Positions 30,293 through 42,234 of a DNA stretch of 43,235 nucleotides are shown one piece after another. A program made the position numbers and the translations under genes. This DNA comes from Rachicladosporium sp. CCFEE 5018 (lineage: Eukaryota; Ascomycota; Dothideomycetes; Cladosporiales; Cladosporiaceae). Each line of letters begins with the position of its first letter. The first letter of the stretch is position 1. Where the stretch lies: contig KZ111154.1 of NCBI GenBank assembly GCA_002077045.2, forward strand, positions 705,525-748,759, in the 5' to 3' direction. The notes under the pieces are model-generated. The model worked only from the letters and a program-made list of their open reading frames with translations, ran no database searches and had not been told where the DNA came from.

Positions 30293-32866
30293 ATGTCCTT
30301 CCTCTTCAAGTCCAGTAAGAAGGGTGGACCGACACCGAATGCGCTGCCACCGGCTTCGCGCGACATACGGTCTGCCGATGGGCCACAGAGTCAAATACCG
30401 ACACTCAATGGCGCGGTGAAACCTGCATCACCGACTCCAGGACAGCAGCAGGGTGTCAATGGCAGTGTCAACGGGAGTCTGAACTCGCTGGTGGGACAAG
30501 AAAAGGCTGTGGTTAGAAGTCCGGCACCGGGCGATGGGCCGAACGGCAGGGAGGTGTATTCGAGGGAGGCCGCCAGAGGGCCGCCCAGTCCTGAGCAGAG
30601 GGTCAGAAATCGGAGTCAGGATGAGGTGAGTCTTGTAATATCAGTATCTCGTGCGTGCTAAGAGTGCGCGATGCTGATAACTGCGCGACAGGGCCCACGA
30701 TCAAACTCGCTCCAATCGCGGACTACACAACCGCCAGAAGCCTCACCATATCCCTGGTCGCAACGCAAACTCTCATTCACAGTGTCGCACACAAATCCCT
30801 TCCCACGATATGGCGCCGCAGTGAACTCGTCGTCCAGTAAAGACGGCTCTATCTTCCTGATGGGCGGACTCATCAATGGCAGCACCGTGAAAGGCGATCT
30901 TTGGATGGTGGAAACCGGTGGCGCCACCATGTCTTGCTACCCGATCGCTACTACGAGTGAAGGTCCAGGTCCGCGAGTCGGGCATGCGAGTCTACTGGTG
31001 GGAAATGCATTCATTGTGTTTGGTGGTGACACGAAGATGGATGAGGGCGACGCGCTGGACGATACGCTCTATCTTCTGAACACATGTGAGTACTAGCCCA
31101 TTTGTGAGGGCACATCAGACGACTTACAAGATGCAGCCACGAAACAATGGTCACGTGCACTCCCAGCGGGCCAACGACCTCCTGGACGCTATGGACATAC
31201 CCTGAACATACTTGGCAGCAAGATCTACATCTTTGGAGGGCAGGTTGAGGGCTACTTCTTCAATGATCTGGTGGCCTTCGATCTGAACGCGCTACAGCAG
31301 GCCAGCAATCGGTGGGAGATTCTCATTCAGAACACAATTGACGGCGGCCCACCACATGGCCAGATTCCACCCGCAAGAACGAATCACACGATGATCACGT
31401 GGGGAGACAGGCTGTATCTGTGAGTGAATGAGATTTGCGAAATAGAATGATAGCAATACTGACAAGCAATGCGACAGCTTCGGCGGCACAGATGGCGTAA
31501 CCTGGTTCAACGACGTTTGGTCATACTACCCCCACACGAACTCTTGGACTCAACTCGAATGCATCGGCTACATTCCCTCACCTCGCGAAGGCCATGCGGC
31601 GGCGCTGGTCGGCGACGTCATGTATATTTTCGGCGGACGAACAGAGGAAGGCACAGATCTTGGCGATCTTGCGGCGTTCAGGATCACGTCGAGGAGATGG
31701 TATACTTTCCAAAACATGGGGCCGAGCCCGAGTCCGCGATCAGGGCACAGCATGACGACTGTAGGGAAGTCGATCGTGATATTGGCAGGCGAGCCGAGCA
31801 GTGCACCAAGAGATCCAGTAGAGCTGGGAATGGCATATCTGCTGGACACGAGCAAGATCAGATACCCTCCCGACAGCGCGAGCCAGACACCCACGAGCGA
31901 CAGAATACAGGGATACAGGAGGCCGAGCGGAGAAAAGAACAGCGGTCCTGTCACTTCGCCTGCGGCTCGACCGCAGCCACCGAGAGAGCTCATGGAGAAA
32001 GAAAGGAGTGGGAGCACAGATCCCGGGGCTAGGAGTGAGAGTGCATCGCGCTTGCCGCGAGTGGGTCCGCCAGCACAACTGCCTGCGCCTTCTGGTCCAC
32101 CCCCACAGCAACAGCCGCCTCAGCCCAGAGTGAATGGTGTCGCAGCTACACGACAGCCATCAAGACCAGAGCGCGCTTTAAGCCCGACAATGGACCCTGT
32201 ACGTGCGCAGCAGTTCGAAGATCGCGCCGTGACCTCGCCCACAGCAATGCAGGCTCCTGCAGTACAAGAGCCGCGAGCACCACTGTCACCTGGCTTTGCG
32301 CCGGATACGTCTTACTTCGATAGCGCGAGGCAGAAGCCAGAGACGTATCAGCCATCGCAGGACTTGTCGGAGGCTGGAGTGCAGCGGACAAGTTCGAGGT
32401 CACAAGGTCGAGGGCTTCACTCAGGACCCGGTAGCTTGAACGGTACGCCCCGAGATTCTGTCGATCAGCCGCGCGAGATGCTGCCCAAGGTGAAGCAGCT
32501 GCAGCCCGAGGATCATGAGCGACCGCAGGACTCTGGTATTGGCTCTTCACCAGCACTGACACAGCAGCATGACGAGCTCATCAAAGAGCTGGACGCAGCG
32601 AAGCAGAAGAATGCTTGGTTCGCTTCTGAGCTTGCTCTTGCGCGAAAGTCAGGCTACCAGACACGATCCACCGACTCGCCAGTGATGGACGATCGAGCGA
32701 CTGAGATCTTCTCGGATGACGACAAGCCGCTCATCGAAGCGCTGTTGAAGATGCGAGCAGAGCTTGCTCGAGTACAGGAGACAATCGATGAGCAAAGCAA
32801 GAGCGCCTCAGCAAGGATCGCAGAAATGGAGCGCCAACGAGATGCGGCTGTTGGCGAAGCTGTGTT
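30293..32866 (+). CDS. Kelch-repeat cell polarity protein (Tea1/TeaA type), 3' end lost in gap
   Basis: Tea1-type proteins ride microtubule plus ends and mark growth sites at the cell tip. Exons: 30293-30625, 30692-31085, 31137-31419 and 31478 into the gap. The introns (66, 51 and 58 nt) all have GTGAGT donors. The joined frame gives 799 residues before the N run. After a polar N-terminus with a basic start (MSFLFKSSKKGG) come the kelch blades: GPGPRVGHASLLVGNAFIVF, PPGRYGHTLNILGSKIYIFG, PPARTNHTMITWGDRLYLFG, PSPREGHAAALVGDVMYIFG and SPRSGHSMTTVGKSIVILAG. A Pro/Ser-rich linker follows, then the start of a coiled coil (HDELIKELDAAKQKNAWFAS). Full-length relatives are far longer, so several hundred coiled-coil residues should lie beyond 32866. 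Confidence 0.9.
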
Positions 32867-32966
32867 NNNNNNNNNNNNNNNNNNNNNNNNNNNNNNNNNN
32901 NNNNNNNNNNNNNNNNNNNNNNNNNNNNNNNNNNNNNNNNNNNNNNNNNNNNNNNNNNNNNNNNNN
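32867..32966. other. Assembly gap of exactly 100 N
   Basis: A run of exactly 100 N is the usual placeholder for a gap of unknown size. Two genes point into it from opposite sides and both lack their 3' ends, so the true distance, if the join is right, must be well over 100 bases. Confidence 0.98.
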
Positions 32967-35914
32967 GCAGGCGTGGAAGATGGTCCAGCACCGCCGCTCA
33001 CACCACCCGTAGTCACACCTGACGTTCCTGCAGCAGTCGTAACAGCAGGCAGGCTGCTCTGAGCTGCTCCTGTGGTCCCAGTAGAAATGCCAGTGACCCC
33101 GGCAAGGGTTTGCGTCACGCCATCGACAACGACTGCTCCGCCACTCGAAGGCAGCGACAATACCGTCCCACCAATCGTGACTGCACCGCCAGGTGCAAGT
33201 GCCGTCCCGCTACCGAGACTGAACGCTCCGCTTGGATCAGCAGTGAAGGTCTGCGCGCCAAGTGTGAGTACGGGCGTCGCGCTCGCTGCTACAGCAGACG
33301 GCAGAGTCTGCGTCACCCCGTTGACCACTAAATCCGATGCTGAGCCTCCGAGCGACATGGTCGTGCCTGACACGGTCACTACACCGCCGGGTTTTAGGGT
33401 GTTGTCGCCAGGTAGTACGAATGCTGGGCTAGGATCAGCAGTGAAGGTCGAGCCCGCCAGTACTATGGCAGGTGCTGCTGGATCTGCAGCAGACACCGGC
33501 GCCGGCGCGAGGTTTTGCGTAACGCCATTGACCACGACTGCAGTAGCAGATGTAGCGAGGCTCAGGATCGCACCAGAAACGATTACGAAGCCCCCTGGTG
33601 TCAGAGTCACGCTCGGCGCCACTGTAAAGGCGCCGCCTGCACCGGCTGTCAGTGTGTTGCTGCCGAAGGTCAACACCGCAGGACCGGTGGGCGCAGTAAT
33701 GACAACGGGTGTGGCGGCTACTTGTGTGCTGCCATCAACCACAAGGGCGGTTGCGGACGAGGCCAGCGACAGCGTCGTGCCAGAGACCGTCACCGCCGCG
33801 CCACCTGGCGTCAGCGTGACGCTAGGCGCCACGACAATAGCTGAGGTGCCTGCCACGACCAGTGTTGTGCCGACTGCTGAGAAGACCGGCGCAGGATCGG
33901 CTACTGATGTTGCCGTAGGATCTGCAACAGCACCAGACGAGGCGGTACCAGCAGCTGGAGCAGTGGGCGCGAATGTAAAGATGACACCCGCAGGGCTAGA
34001 GGCTGCGCTACTTGGTGCACCACCACCACCCTGTGAGCTTGCACCTAGGTCCGCAGGAGAAGCCACAGCGGATGCTGCACTACTTGGCTGAGCACCAGCG
34101 GGAGTAGAAGTTTCGCCAATGACGCTGGCAATGATACCACCGATATTCTGGGACGTGGTAGTTGCCACAGGTGGTTTCACCTCAGATTGAGCAGGCGGAT
34201 TGGGAGCAGCACTCTCCACAGGACCAGCAGCCGAGCTCCTTGAACTGGGAAGAAGAGCAGTGGCAGTGGTCTTGGTGACTGCAGAACTGTCCTCCCCTAA
34301 GACCGAGCTGGACGTACTGGGCAGCAACGCTGAAGCGCTACTCTTCGTATCTGGCGCACTTCGGGTCGGCGTTTCTTCTGACAATGTCTCCGGCGCGGCT
34401 GGCTGCGTCCCAGCTGCGATGGTGGTGGAAGTCGAAGGCGGCAGCTCGACCGGTACAGCTGTGGGCGTAGTCGTTGGCGTGCTAGTTGGAGAGGGCGTGG
34501 ACGGCGAGGCTGTGCTTCCAGGTACTGCAGCGCTCGTTGGGGAAGTCGTTGTAGATGATGAGGTCGGGCCGGGCGCTACACCAATGACTGAACTGGCTAC
34601 AGTCAGTGGCAACGGCGGGTCGTAGAATACAGCTTTCGAATTGAATACGAAAGGACAGCTGATAGATCCTCCCAAGTCCTGTCCAGCTGGCGTCAGACTC
34701 GAAAATTCTGGCGGTATAGATATGACGGGATGGAAATCTTGCTCCCAGATTGTGCTGCATAGATTCACCGTAGCGTATGTGCTGAATGTGTCCAGCTCCA
34801 CCACCTCTGTCGTTGCAGCGTAGACCGTACCCAGTATGGTCATTTCCGGAGAGGTGTAGGTGGTGTTGAATACACTTGGCTCGTACGGATAGCTGTAGCA
34901 TTTCTCTTGGCAGCGGTAGGCATCGGCATTGTAGGGCCAGTTGAGGTCAGCGTAGTTCACGCGCTTGGGCATGTAGCCTCCTCCTGGCTTAGCGCAGAGA
35001 CTCGTTACTGCTGTGGCGCTTTGAGGGATGATCAGTCTGCTTTGATCTGAGACTGTGATGCCATTGCTCGACAGCACCCATGTTCCGTCGAATGCCATAT
35101 AGACAGTTGGGCTGGTGAGAGTGCTCCCCCAGTATTCAAAAGTATTCGGCTTGCCGGATATCGTAGGTGCCATCGTCATAGTTGAGGTGTTGGTCCCGCA
35201 GTCACCGCCGATGCGAGTGACCGGCCAGTACAACAGCTGTATATTGGCGAAGTTCTCGAAGCACGTCGGATCGCCGACCTGCGAGGTGGGGATCCCGGTA
35301 TATATATATGTCGGCGTCCCGCAGATGGGCGAGCTAATCGTGAAGTCTGGAGCAGGTACAGTGATAGTAAAGCTGGTGGTGGCATTGAGCGAGGAGGTAT
35401 AGTCTGCCCGGTACGCCTCGAGCGAAGTGTTGTATGCTGCTTCGGCGACAGAGTATATCGAATTCAGCGCATCGCAGTCTGCTGGTGGCACTGTGCAGCT
35501 GGGCGGTGGGACTGAGGTGTACACCGGATCTGCCAGAGTAGACACACTGACCGATGGAGAGTAGAAGGTGGTGACCGAGGTGCTGATGCTGGTGTTGCCA
35601 TTAATCCTCGGCCAGCCGTCACAGAGGGTGCTTGGCGTAGAGTTTGACGCGAAGGTCAAGGTGTCGTAGATGGATGAATAGTTGCGTAAGGTGAGAGTCG
35701 TCGTGCTCACGTACGTGGTTGTCGAGACTATAGTTCTTCCCTTGGATCCCAGCCAAGAGTACTTCGATTGAACGCACGCTGAGGCAGATGCGAGATCTGT
35801 GGCATTGCCAGCGCTGCTGCTCACTGTCGTTGTCGTAGAATTCACTTGTCGTGGCAGTATGTTCGCCAGAGCCACGGACGCGTCTAGCAGGGCCAAGCTC
35901 ACCGAGACCCTCAT
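32967..35914 (-). CDS. Ser/Thr-rich secreted cell-surface protein with internal repeats, 3' end lost in gap
   Basis: The frame from 35914 gives 982 residues before the N run. The start MRVSVSLALLDASVALA has a hydrophobic core and is followed by I-L-P-R-Q, so secretion is likely. Residues to about 450 hold many N-x-S/T sites, Cys residues (C-G-T-P-T-Y-I-Y-T-G; Y-R-C-Q-E-K-C-Y) and Thr-rich stretches, as in fungal wall or adhesin-like proteins. A low-complexity Ser/Thr/Pro stalk follows, then four repeats with V-T-L-T-P-G-G and V-T-V-S-G-T-T-L-S-L. Such stalks often end in a GPI signal, which would lie in the missing part. No enzyme domain is recognised. It lies on the same strand as, and downstream of, the second kinesin copy. 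Confidence 0.82.
33100..33900 (-). repeat. Four diverged repeats of about 66 codons in the secreted protein gene
   Basis: Units are spaced about 200 bases, centred near 33190, 33390, 33600 and 33800. Each encodes a block of the form L-x-P-G-G-x-V-T-V-S-G-T-x-L-S-L-x-S-S-x-x-x-L-V-V, then an N-G-V-T-Q or D-G-S-T-Q turn, then a linker with T-F-T-A-D-P. The units differ at many positions, so they are an old protein-level repeat rather than a recent DNA expansion. Confidence 0.75.
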
Positions 35915-36882
35915 GTCAGAGGTGAAGAGACTGCACAGAGCAGTCTTTCATGTGACTTCCCGGGAAAAACGAGAGACTGAGCAGCGCGACGTTCAGAAGC
36001 AGACAAAGAAAGACCGTACTGCACAGTGTAAGACCAACCTGCTCAGCCCTACTCACCGTCCCACATCGCACTGGTCGCAGCGCTGCGCATCAAAGCAGCC
36101 TCCGATGCCTGCACGCACGGCATCGTTGTATCAAGGATTAGAATCCGTCGAAACTAACAACGGTGCCTGGCCAGAACTCAAGAAGAGCCGGTCACCGGTA
36201 GTGGAGTACAGAGTGGACTGTAGCCGCGCCGCCTGTGCATGAGCGAATCGGAGAGATTGGAAGACAAAGTAAAATTAGCTATGAAACAAGGGCCCGCTCG
36301 CGTGCGAAATGGTACGCTTAGCATGATCTTGTTGCTGAAATGCTGAGATGAAGTGATGGTTTTCCGAGAGGCTTCACACTCTGCTTTCAGTATCTTATGA
36401 GGAGGTAGGAACTAGGGACAGCATTGTTGGAATCAAACAGGCTGTGATCGTTGAAAGCGATGAATGGCACTCGGATCTGCAAGCGTTTCACTACCGGGGA
36501 ATGTCGCCAACATCCTGGTTGATATCAGGATGCTACCAAGGCAGTTCATTTCGCAACCTCAGCTCGCACTCACACAACATTATGATAATTGCTCTCGCAT
36601 CATTCACCTAGCCTTATCTCCTGTTCCTTCTGACAGCCGTGTTGATGAGCTGGTTGGCTTGCCAATGCAATGCTTAGGCGTTGACACCAGCTGGAGCGTC
36701 ATGAGGCCGTCCCACGAAAATCCGTGTGGACAACATCTCGCGCGTATATACAGTCTACATCTAACCGCGACCAACATCCCTGGGTATCATCCAAATGCCA
36801 ACAACCTGGCGCCGTGAATCCGCACCTCGCTTCAGTCACACTCAGCTCGCAACCCACACCCCAGATCTGATCTCCCAATAAT
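35915..36882. other. Intergenic region crossing the left edge of the second repeat copy
   Basis: 35915-36194 is sequence seen only once in the window and holds the upstream region of the secreted-protein gene. At 36195 the sequence matching window position 1 begins. The remainder is the counterpart of 1-687, with the substitutions listed for the repeat. No gene is supported. Confidence 0.6.
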
Positions 36883-39800
36883 TTACTCCCCGTCACTGCT
36901 CCCTCCACTATCCCCATACCCTCGATCAATAGCCCATATCCACTCCCCTCTCTCCCTCTCATTCCTAGCAGCAAACAACGACGCCCTATTGCCCCCATAT
37001 ATCGCAAACACCTCAAGCCTCAGATTCGGCCGCTCCAGAAGCCTGCCCACCTCCGGCTCGCTGTCGATGCGGGAGTTGGTGAGGTTGATAGAGGGCAGCT
37101 CGTCGCCGGTGGAGTTGTAGAGGTGCAGGTATGGGCGCCGGAGCTCGATGTAGTGGCGTTGCCAGCGGGTGCCTGGGGCGTTGGGCGAGAGGAGGTAGCC
37201 GGCCTTGAGAACGCTGAGAGATTTGGGCAGGGATAGAACTGTCGGCGCAAGGAGGGCTAGAGTGGAGTCATGGGCATTACCGTTGCTTTTGCCATTACTG
37301 TTGCCATTCGGAGTGAGTGCAGGCAGCAGATCTGGTGTCGAGAGCCTAGACCGAAGGATCAGAATTTCGGAGTCGTGCCGTTTCGCTTGCCACAAGCCGA
37401 GACTTTTCTGTAGAAGCGAACGTTGCTCTTCGCTCATGTCGTCGTCGTCATCGTCGTCAACTTCTATGCGGTCTGTTGGCGAAGACAAGCCCGTAGTAGC
37501 AATCACCACCTTTGCAGCCTCAATCTTAGCCGTCCTCCGTCTCCGTCGCTTCAGCTCAATAAAGTCACGCAACAACGACACACCCCTCGGTGCTCACACA
37601 CTCAAGGTCTCTTGCCCAGAGATGTAGTCCTGCGACGTGTCCATCCTCCACAGATCCCCAGCGCGCTTCACAGTGCCTGGCTTGAGCTCCACGGAGTAGT
37701 TGCCAACGCAAGAGTGCACCACTCGTGTGTTGTGCCAGAGTTGTGCAAGTATGGAGTTCTGCCTGAACCACGTGCGCGGGCGTGTCTGGACTGCTATGGC
37801 ATAGGAGAATTTCATGGGCTGGGTTGTGCGGTCGGACGAAACCTGCCAATGCAACGTAAGCTGGACGCGGTAGTTCTCGATTGTGGGTCGGTCGAGGAGG
37901 AGAGAGCTGTGTGCACTACTGTCCCATTGGCCTGTCAGCTTGACAGTCGTCGTGCCATCGTCGGCAGTCCGTATGATCGGCGGTGAAATCAAAGTTAGCG
38001 GGAGGTCTGTCATCCCGCTGGCGGCGTCTGACACTTTGCCAGCATGGTCCAGAAGATGCACACTCCCAATCCGGAAGCCTGACACCTCTCGCCATGGCAG
38101 CGTATCACCAGAGTTATGCGTAAGATGCAGCGTTACTCTGCGCTGCAACCCTTGATGCAACTGGTACGCGCCGTTGTCCAGAGTGTTCTGCGAGACCACC
38201 TCCACTGGCAAATACGTGCCATCTTCGCCGATCTCCAGCACTTGGATCCTGGCGAAAACGTCATGTTTTTCAGTAGATAGATACTCACTCTCCGGGATGC
38301 GCCCCGAGACCGACCTCTTCACGACCGGCCTCTTAGTCGATGCATCACGCATATCGTCCCAACTAAGGAGCTTATCGAGATGCATCGACGTGACCTTGGC
38401 GAAGATGCTAACCCGCAGACTCGACTCGCGGGGTGCCGAGAGTGGCAGACTCATGGAGTGCACGCTCTCGAAACGTACAGCGCCTTCGCCGAAGTCGCTA
38501 ATACAAGATGTCGTAGTCGCACCGCCTTCCTCTGATACACCGGGGATGAACAGCTGCGCATGTACGCTCGTGCCTTCGCGCTCTGGGAAACCGACAAGCT
38601 CGTGCATCACGACGTTGAACTTCAGCGTCGAGCTCGGCGCTTCAGCAGACGAAGGCTCGACACTGAGGTGCACGATGCCTACGACTGAGCATGTGTATGT
38701 GGAATAGACGTCGAGTGTGAAGTCTTGCACACGGCACTCGAAGACTGCAGCAAGCGGAACGTCTGCATCGCCTACGCGCGTATACTCTGGCATGCAGTCT
38801 TCCTCGAAGGGGTTGCCAAGTCGGAAGTGCTTCATGTACTCGGGTCGATCGAGATACTGACCCAGCTGTCGCATGATGCGGAGGCGGGTATGGAGCTTCT
38901 CGATCGACCACAAGTGCACCACGCTTTTGGTGAAGTCGACTATGCGCACTCCAAGACAAGGCTTACGTGCGTCCTCCAGGTCCGAGTCGTTGGTCTCTTC
39001 CGCCGAAATGCCATTGAGCACCAAGTCATACGAGGAGCCGAATGTATGTCCGAGATCGACAATAACGAATTGGAAGACGACATGGCAGCCCATCTGCTGA
39101 CTCAAGATCTGAGCTTCCTTCAGTGCACTGGCGTTCAACAAGATCGATGCTGCCATAGCGATGTAGCGATGCTGACGCCAGTGCTGCAGTACATGCTTTG
39201 CGAGGTATATGTCACGTTCGGTCAGGGCAGGCGTACTATTGCTATTCTTCAGTAGTTTGCGAGGTGCCTTCAGCTCGGCAACCTGCTTGGCGAATTCTGC
39301 CTTTTGCTTAGCAAGCTGGTCGTGCATGTGCTCTTTTGTCAGTCGCAGATCATCTTCCATCTTCGCTTTCTCGGCCTTGATCTCTTCCACCGCCACGCTG
39401 CTCTGCTCGGCGTCCTGAAGCTTCTGCTGATAGTCTATCTTCTGCTGATCGAGTTGGCTTTGCAGCTCCTGTCGCACGTGCTTGAGTCTGTCGTCCTCAC
39501 CACCCATCATCGGAGTGGTGGGTACAGTAAGTGCCGTGTCCAGACTGAAGTTGTCGAGCGTGCCATTACTGAGGTATTTCTCGCGTACCGCTACCGAACG
39601 AGACGTGGTCGAGTCTGAGTCTTCTTCTCCACCGCCGTTCGTGTCGAAGAGCTTGCCTTCCGGTCGGTCTTTTCGAACGGCGCGCACGCGCTGCAAGTCC
39701 TCAAACAACACGTCGAGCTGATCGTCGGTGAGAGACGAGATCTTTTGGTCCGATCCAAGGATTGCAGAGGCGGCCTCCCGCCGAGCAAAGTTCCAGTCCA

Positions 39801-41802
39801 GATCTTTCGCTGAGTTGCGCCATGGCGCAGGTGACTCCGTACCAGGGCTTCCAACGTCCTCGACATCCGACATTGCTCGACTGACTACACTCGAGCTCCG
39901 TTCATGGCCCGGCCTAGACTGCGTTCTTGAAGGCGTAGCATCGAGCTGATCAGCCGTGACAGCATACTTGAGCAAACTCCCCTGCTCCGCACGTTGCTCG
40001 CGAGCTTCTTGCGGATGGTTGAAGCGGAAGATGTGGAAGTCGCCAATGATGACTCGATAGCCTGATCGTAGTCGTTCGGGCGCTTCGATGCGCCTACCAT
40101 TCACCATGACTGCTGCACCGTCTTTTGGTACCACTGTCACAACGCCATCGACATTCTCAAAGGTGCAGTGGTCGTGTAAGATCTTACTGCCGTTGAGTCT
40201 AATGTCGACGGAGCTTGACGCCTCGCCGCTCGGCTCACCGGTGACAGCATTGGTCTCGACATTGCCAACCGTGGTTGTGCCAGGCTTGAGGTTGTAGACC
40301 AGGCACTCAGCTAAGAGAGGATCATCGCTTAGGTTCACCAGATGCGGCATCTTCTTGGGCGTGCTGAGTCCAATGAAACCCTTTTCAATGCTGATACCAA
40401 GCTCTTCGAGCGCAGCTTCACGCTCCTTATGGATGTGCTCGGTCATGCTGAGCTTCTCCTCCCAAGTCTGATTGAGATCCTTGTACAGCTTCTCCGACTG
40501 CGACAGCTGATCGGCAATTTCGGCTTTTGACACTCGCTTCACGACACCGTCAGCTCCAGTAATCGATACCATTTGCATCTCGAGAGGCGTGTCGCTGCTG
40601 TACTGTTCCTCTGCAGCTCCATCACCAGTACTGAGCTTCGATCGAAGGTGCGCAAGTTCCTCCTTCAGCTCTCTAATCATGCGCGCATTTGGATCTTCGT
40701 TCACGACAGCATGATTCTTGATGCGTTTGGCGCTGTCCGCGTATCGTAAAGTCGATAGTGTCTCCTCGAAGTTGATGTCTGCGGGCGAGATTGCTGCGAT
40801 CATGGCTGTCAGACTGTTGCCTCCTAGGCTGTCCTTCAGCAGCCAGGTAAGTACGGAGTCGCGGTACGGCACTTGCATGCCCTTCGTCTTGGTCTTCGCA
40901 GAGCTCATGTCCGCAAGTGCAGCAATGACTCGACCTAGCGTCGACAATGATCGATTGATTTCTGCACCCTCCTTTAGTCTTGCGCCAGTCGCACCTGTAC
41001 TTGTAGCACGTTCAGACCCAGCCAAATCCACAAGACTGATCTTAGCTACCTTCTCGGTGTCCATGTTCGTCTCAGCGTCGTGACGCTTTTGTGTCAAAGT
41101 CAAGGTGAACACGGCGTGTGATCGTGAAGATGTCTCATTCATATTTGTCGCTGCGACAGTCCGGGCTTTATTCCCCTCGTCCATGAGATTCTCGATCTCG
41201 ACGAAGCTGCGTACCACCAATTTTGCGAGATCCTCCACGTAAGGTCCAGTAGCAGGATGCTCTCTGACCTTGAGATTGCCCTTCGTGCTTGGGTTAAGCA
41301 AGTCGCGAACCCGTTCATTGTAGATCTCGAGATAAGACACTTCGACAGTGACAGCATTATTCTTATCCTCATGTACGGCATCGATGCGCTCGAACATATC
41401 CCGACAGATGCGTGGAATGACACCCTCCTCGGCGCCATATCCCATCATGCTGTAACTTTTGCCTGACCCCGTCTGGCCATAGGCGAAGATACAATTGTTG
41501 TAGCCTTGGAAGGCATTGTCCAGCAATGGCTTCCCAAGATCCGTGAATAAGTCCTCCTGATCCGCGAAGTGAGGGTCCTTGCGATTGAACGACCAGTAGC
41601 TTTTGTCGAATGCGAATGTCTTATTCCCTTCAAGAGCAGCTTTGAGGTTCCTAGTCTTGCCCTCGGCAGGCGGTGGAGACAGAATTGTCTGCTCGCCATC
41701 CATAGACACTACACATTTCGCATTGCGGCCATGCTCGCGTGAATTGAACGGCCGCACGCGGACGACCACCTTGATGTTCCCTCCTCCGCTGGCAGCCGCC
41801 AT
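36883..41802 (-). CDS. Kinesin-3 (UNC-104/KIF1 type), second copy, same in-frame TGA
   Basis: The 1402-residue motor, FHA and stalk part (41802-37594) has the same protein sequence as the copy at 688-5607. The TGA at 37596-37594 is kept, and the open PH-domain continuation (37593-36883) differs only by Pro to Leu in the segment S-L-P-K-S-x-S-V-L-K-A-G. The absence of even silent changes visible in other frames over 6 kb means the copies are very recent, homogenised, or the same locus assembled twice. Confidence 0.9.
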
Positions 41803-42234
41803 TTTGTGCTGATATCACCGCTGTGGCATGAACGTAGTAGTTGTGTTGTTGACTTCGCTTTCTCACGATCCGGTATTCACTCTGGGCTCATAGACGTCAA
41901 GTCGGGAAAGCTTGCTATGCGTCGGCCAAGGAGATTCAGTGTTGATACCCAGTTTAGCCTCAGTAATTAGCTCACGCGGAGGGCTTACGATCCGAGGCGC
42001 CTCGTCCGATCAACCCTGTCTCCACGTGTCAGCCATGCTGCAGTAGAACGCCATGCATGGGGTGAATCTTCAAGTCAGATATATCGCGATGTACATGCAT
42101 TGTTCCAGTACTTGAAATCCCGAATTTCGGCATCTGATGGCGTTGGGGAGTTTGGCTGATCGTGGATCTGTGCACTGCTCGGGTTTCTAGGCTTCAGCTC
42201 ACTGATCGCGAGACTACCGGCACAGTTATTTCCC
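41803..42234. promoter_or_regulatory. Divergent promoter region, second copy
   Basis: Duplicate of 5608-6039 between the second kinesin and second trm5 starts. I saw no differences from the first copy. Confidence 0.5.

Noticed and set aside
32654..32866. Secreted-protein frame continuing across the N run to 32654
   Set aside because: That part is antisense of the kelch-gene coiled coil, so it is not the real C-terminus.
31620..33062. Kelch gene frame continuing across the N run to a stop at 33062
   Set aside because: The part after the gap is antisense of the secreted-protein gene. N bases carry no frame information.
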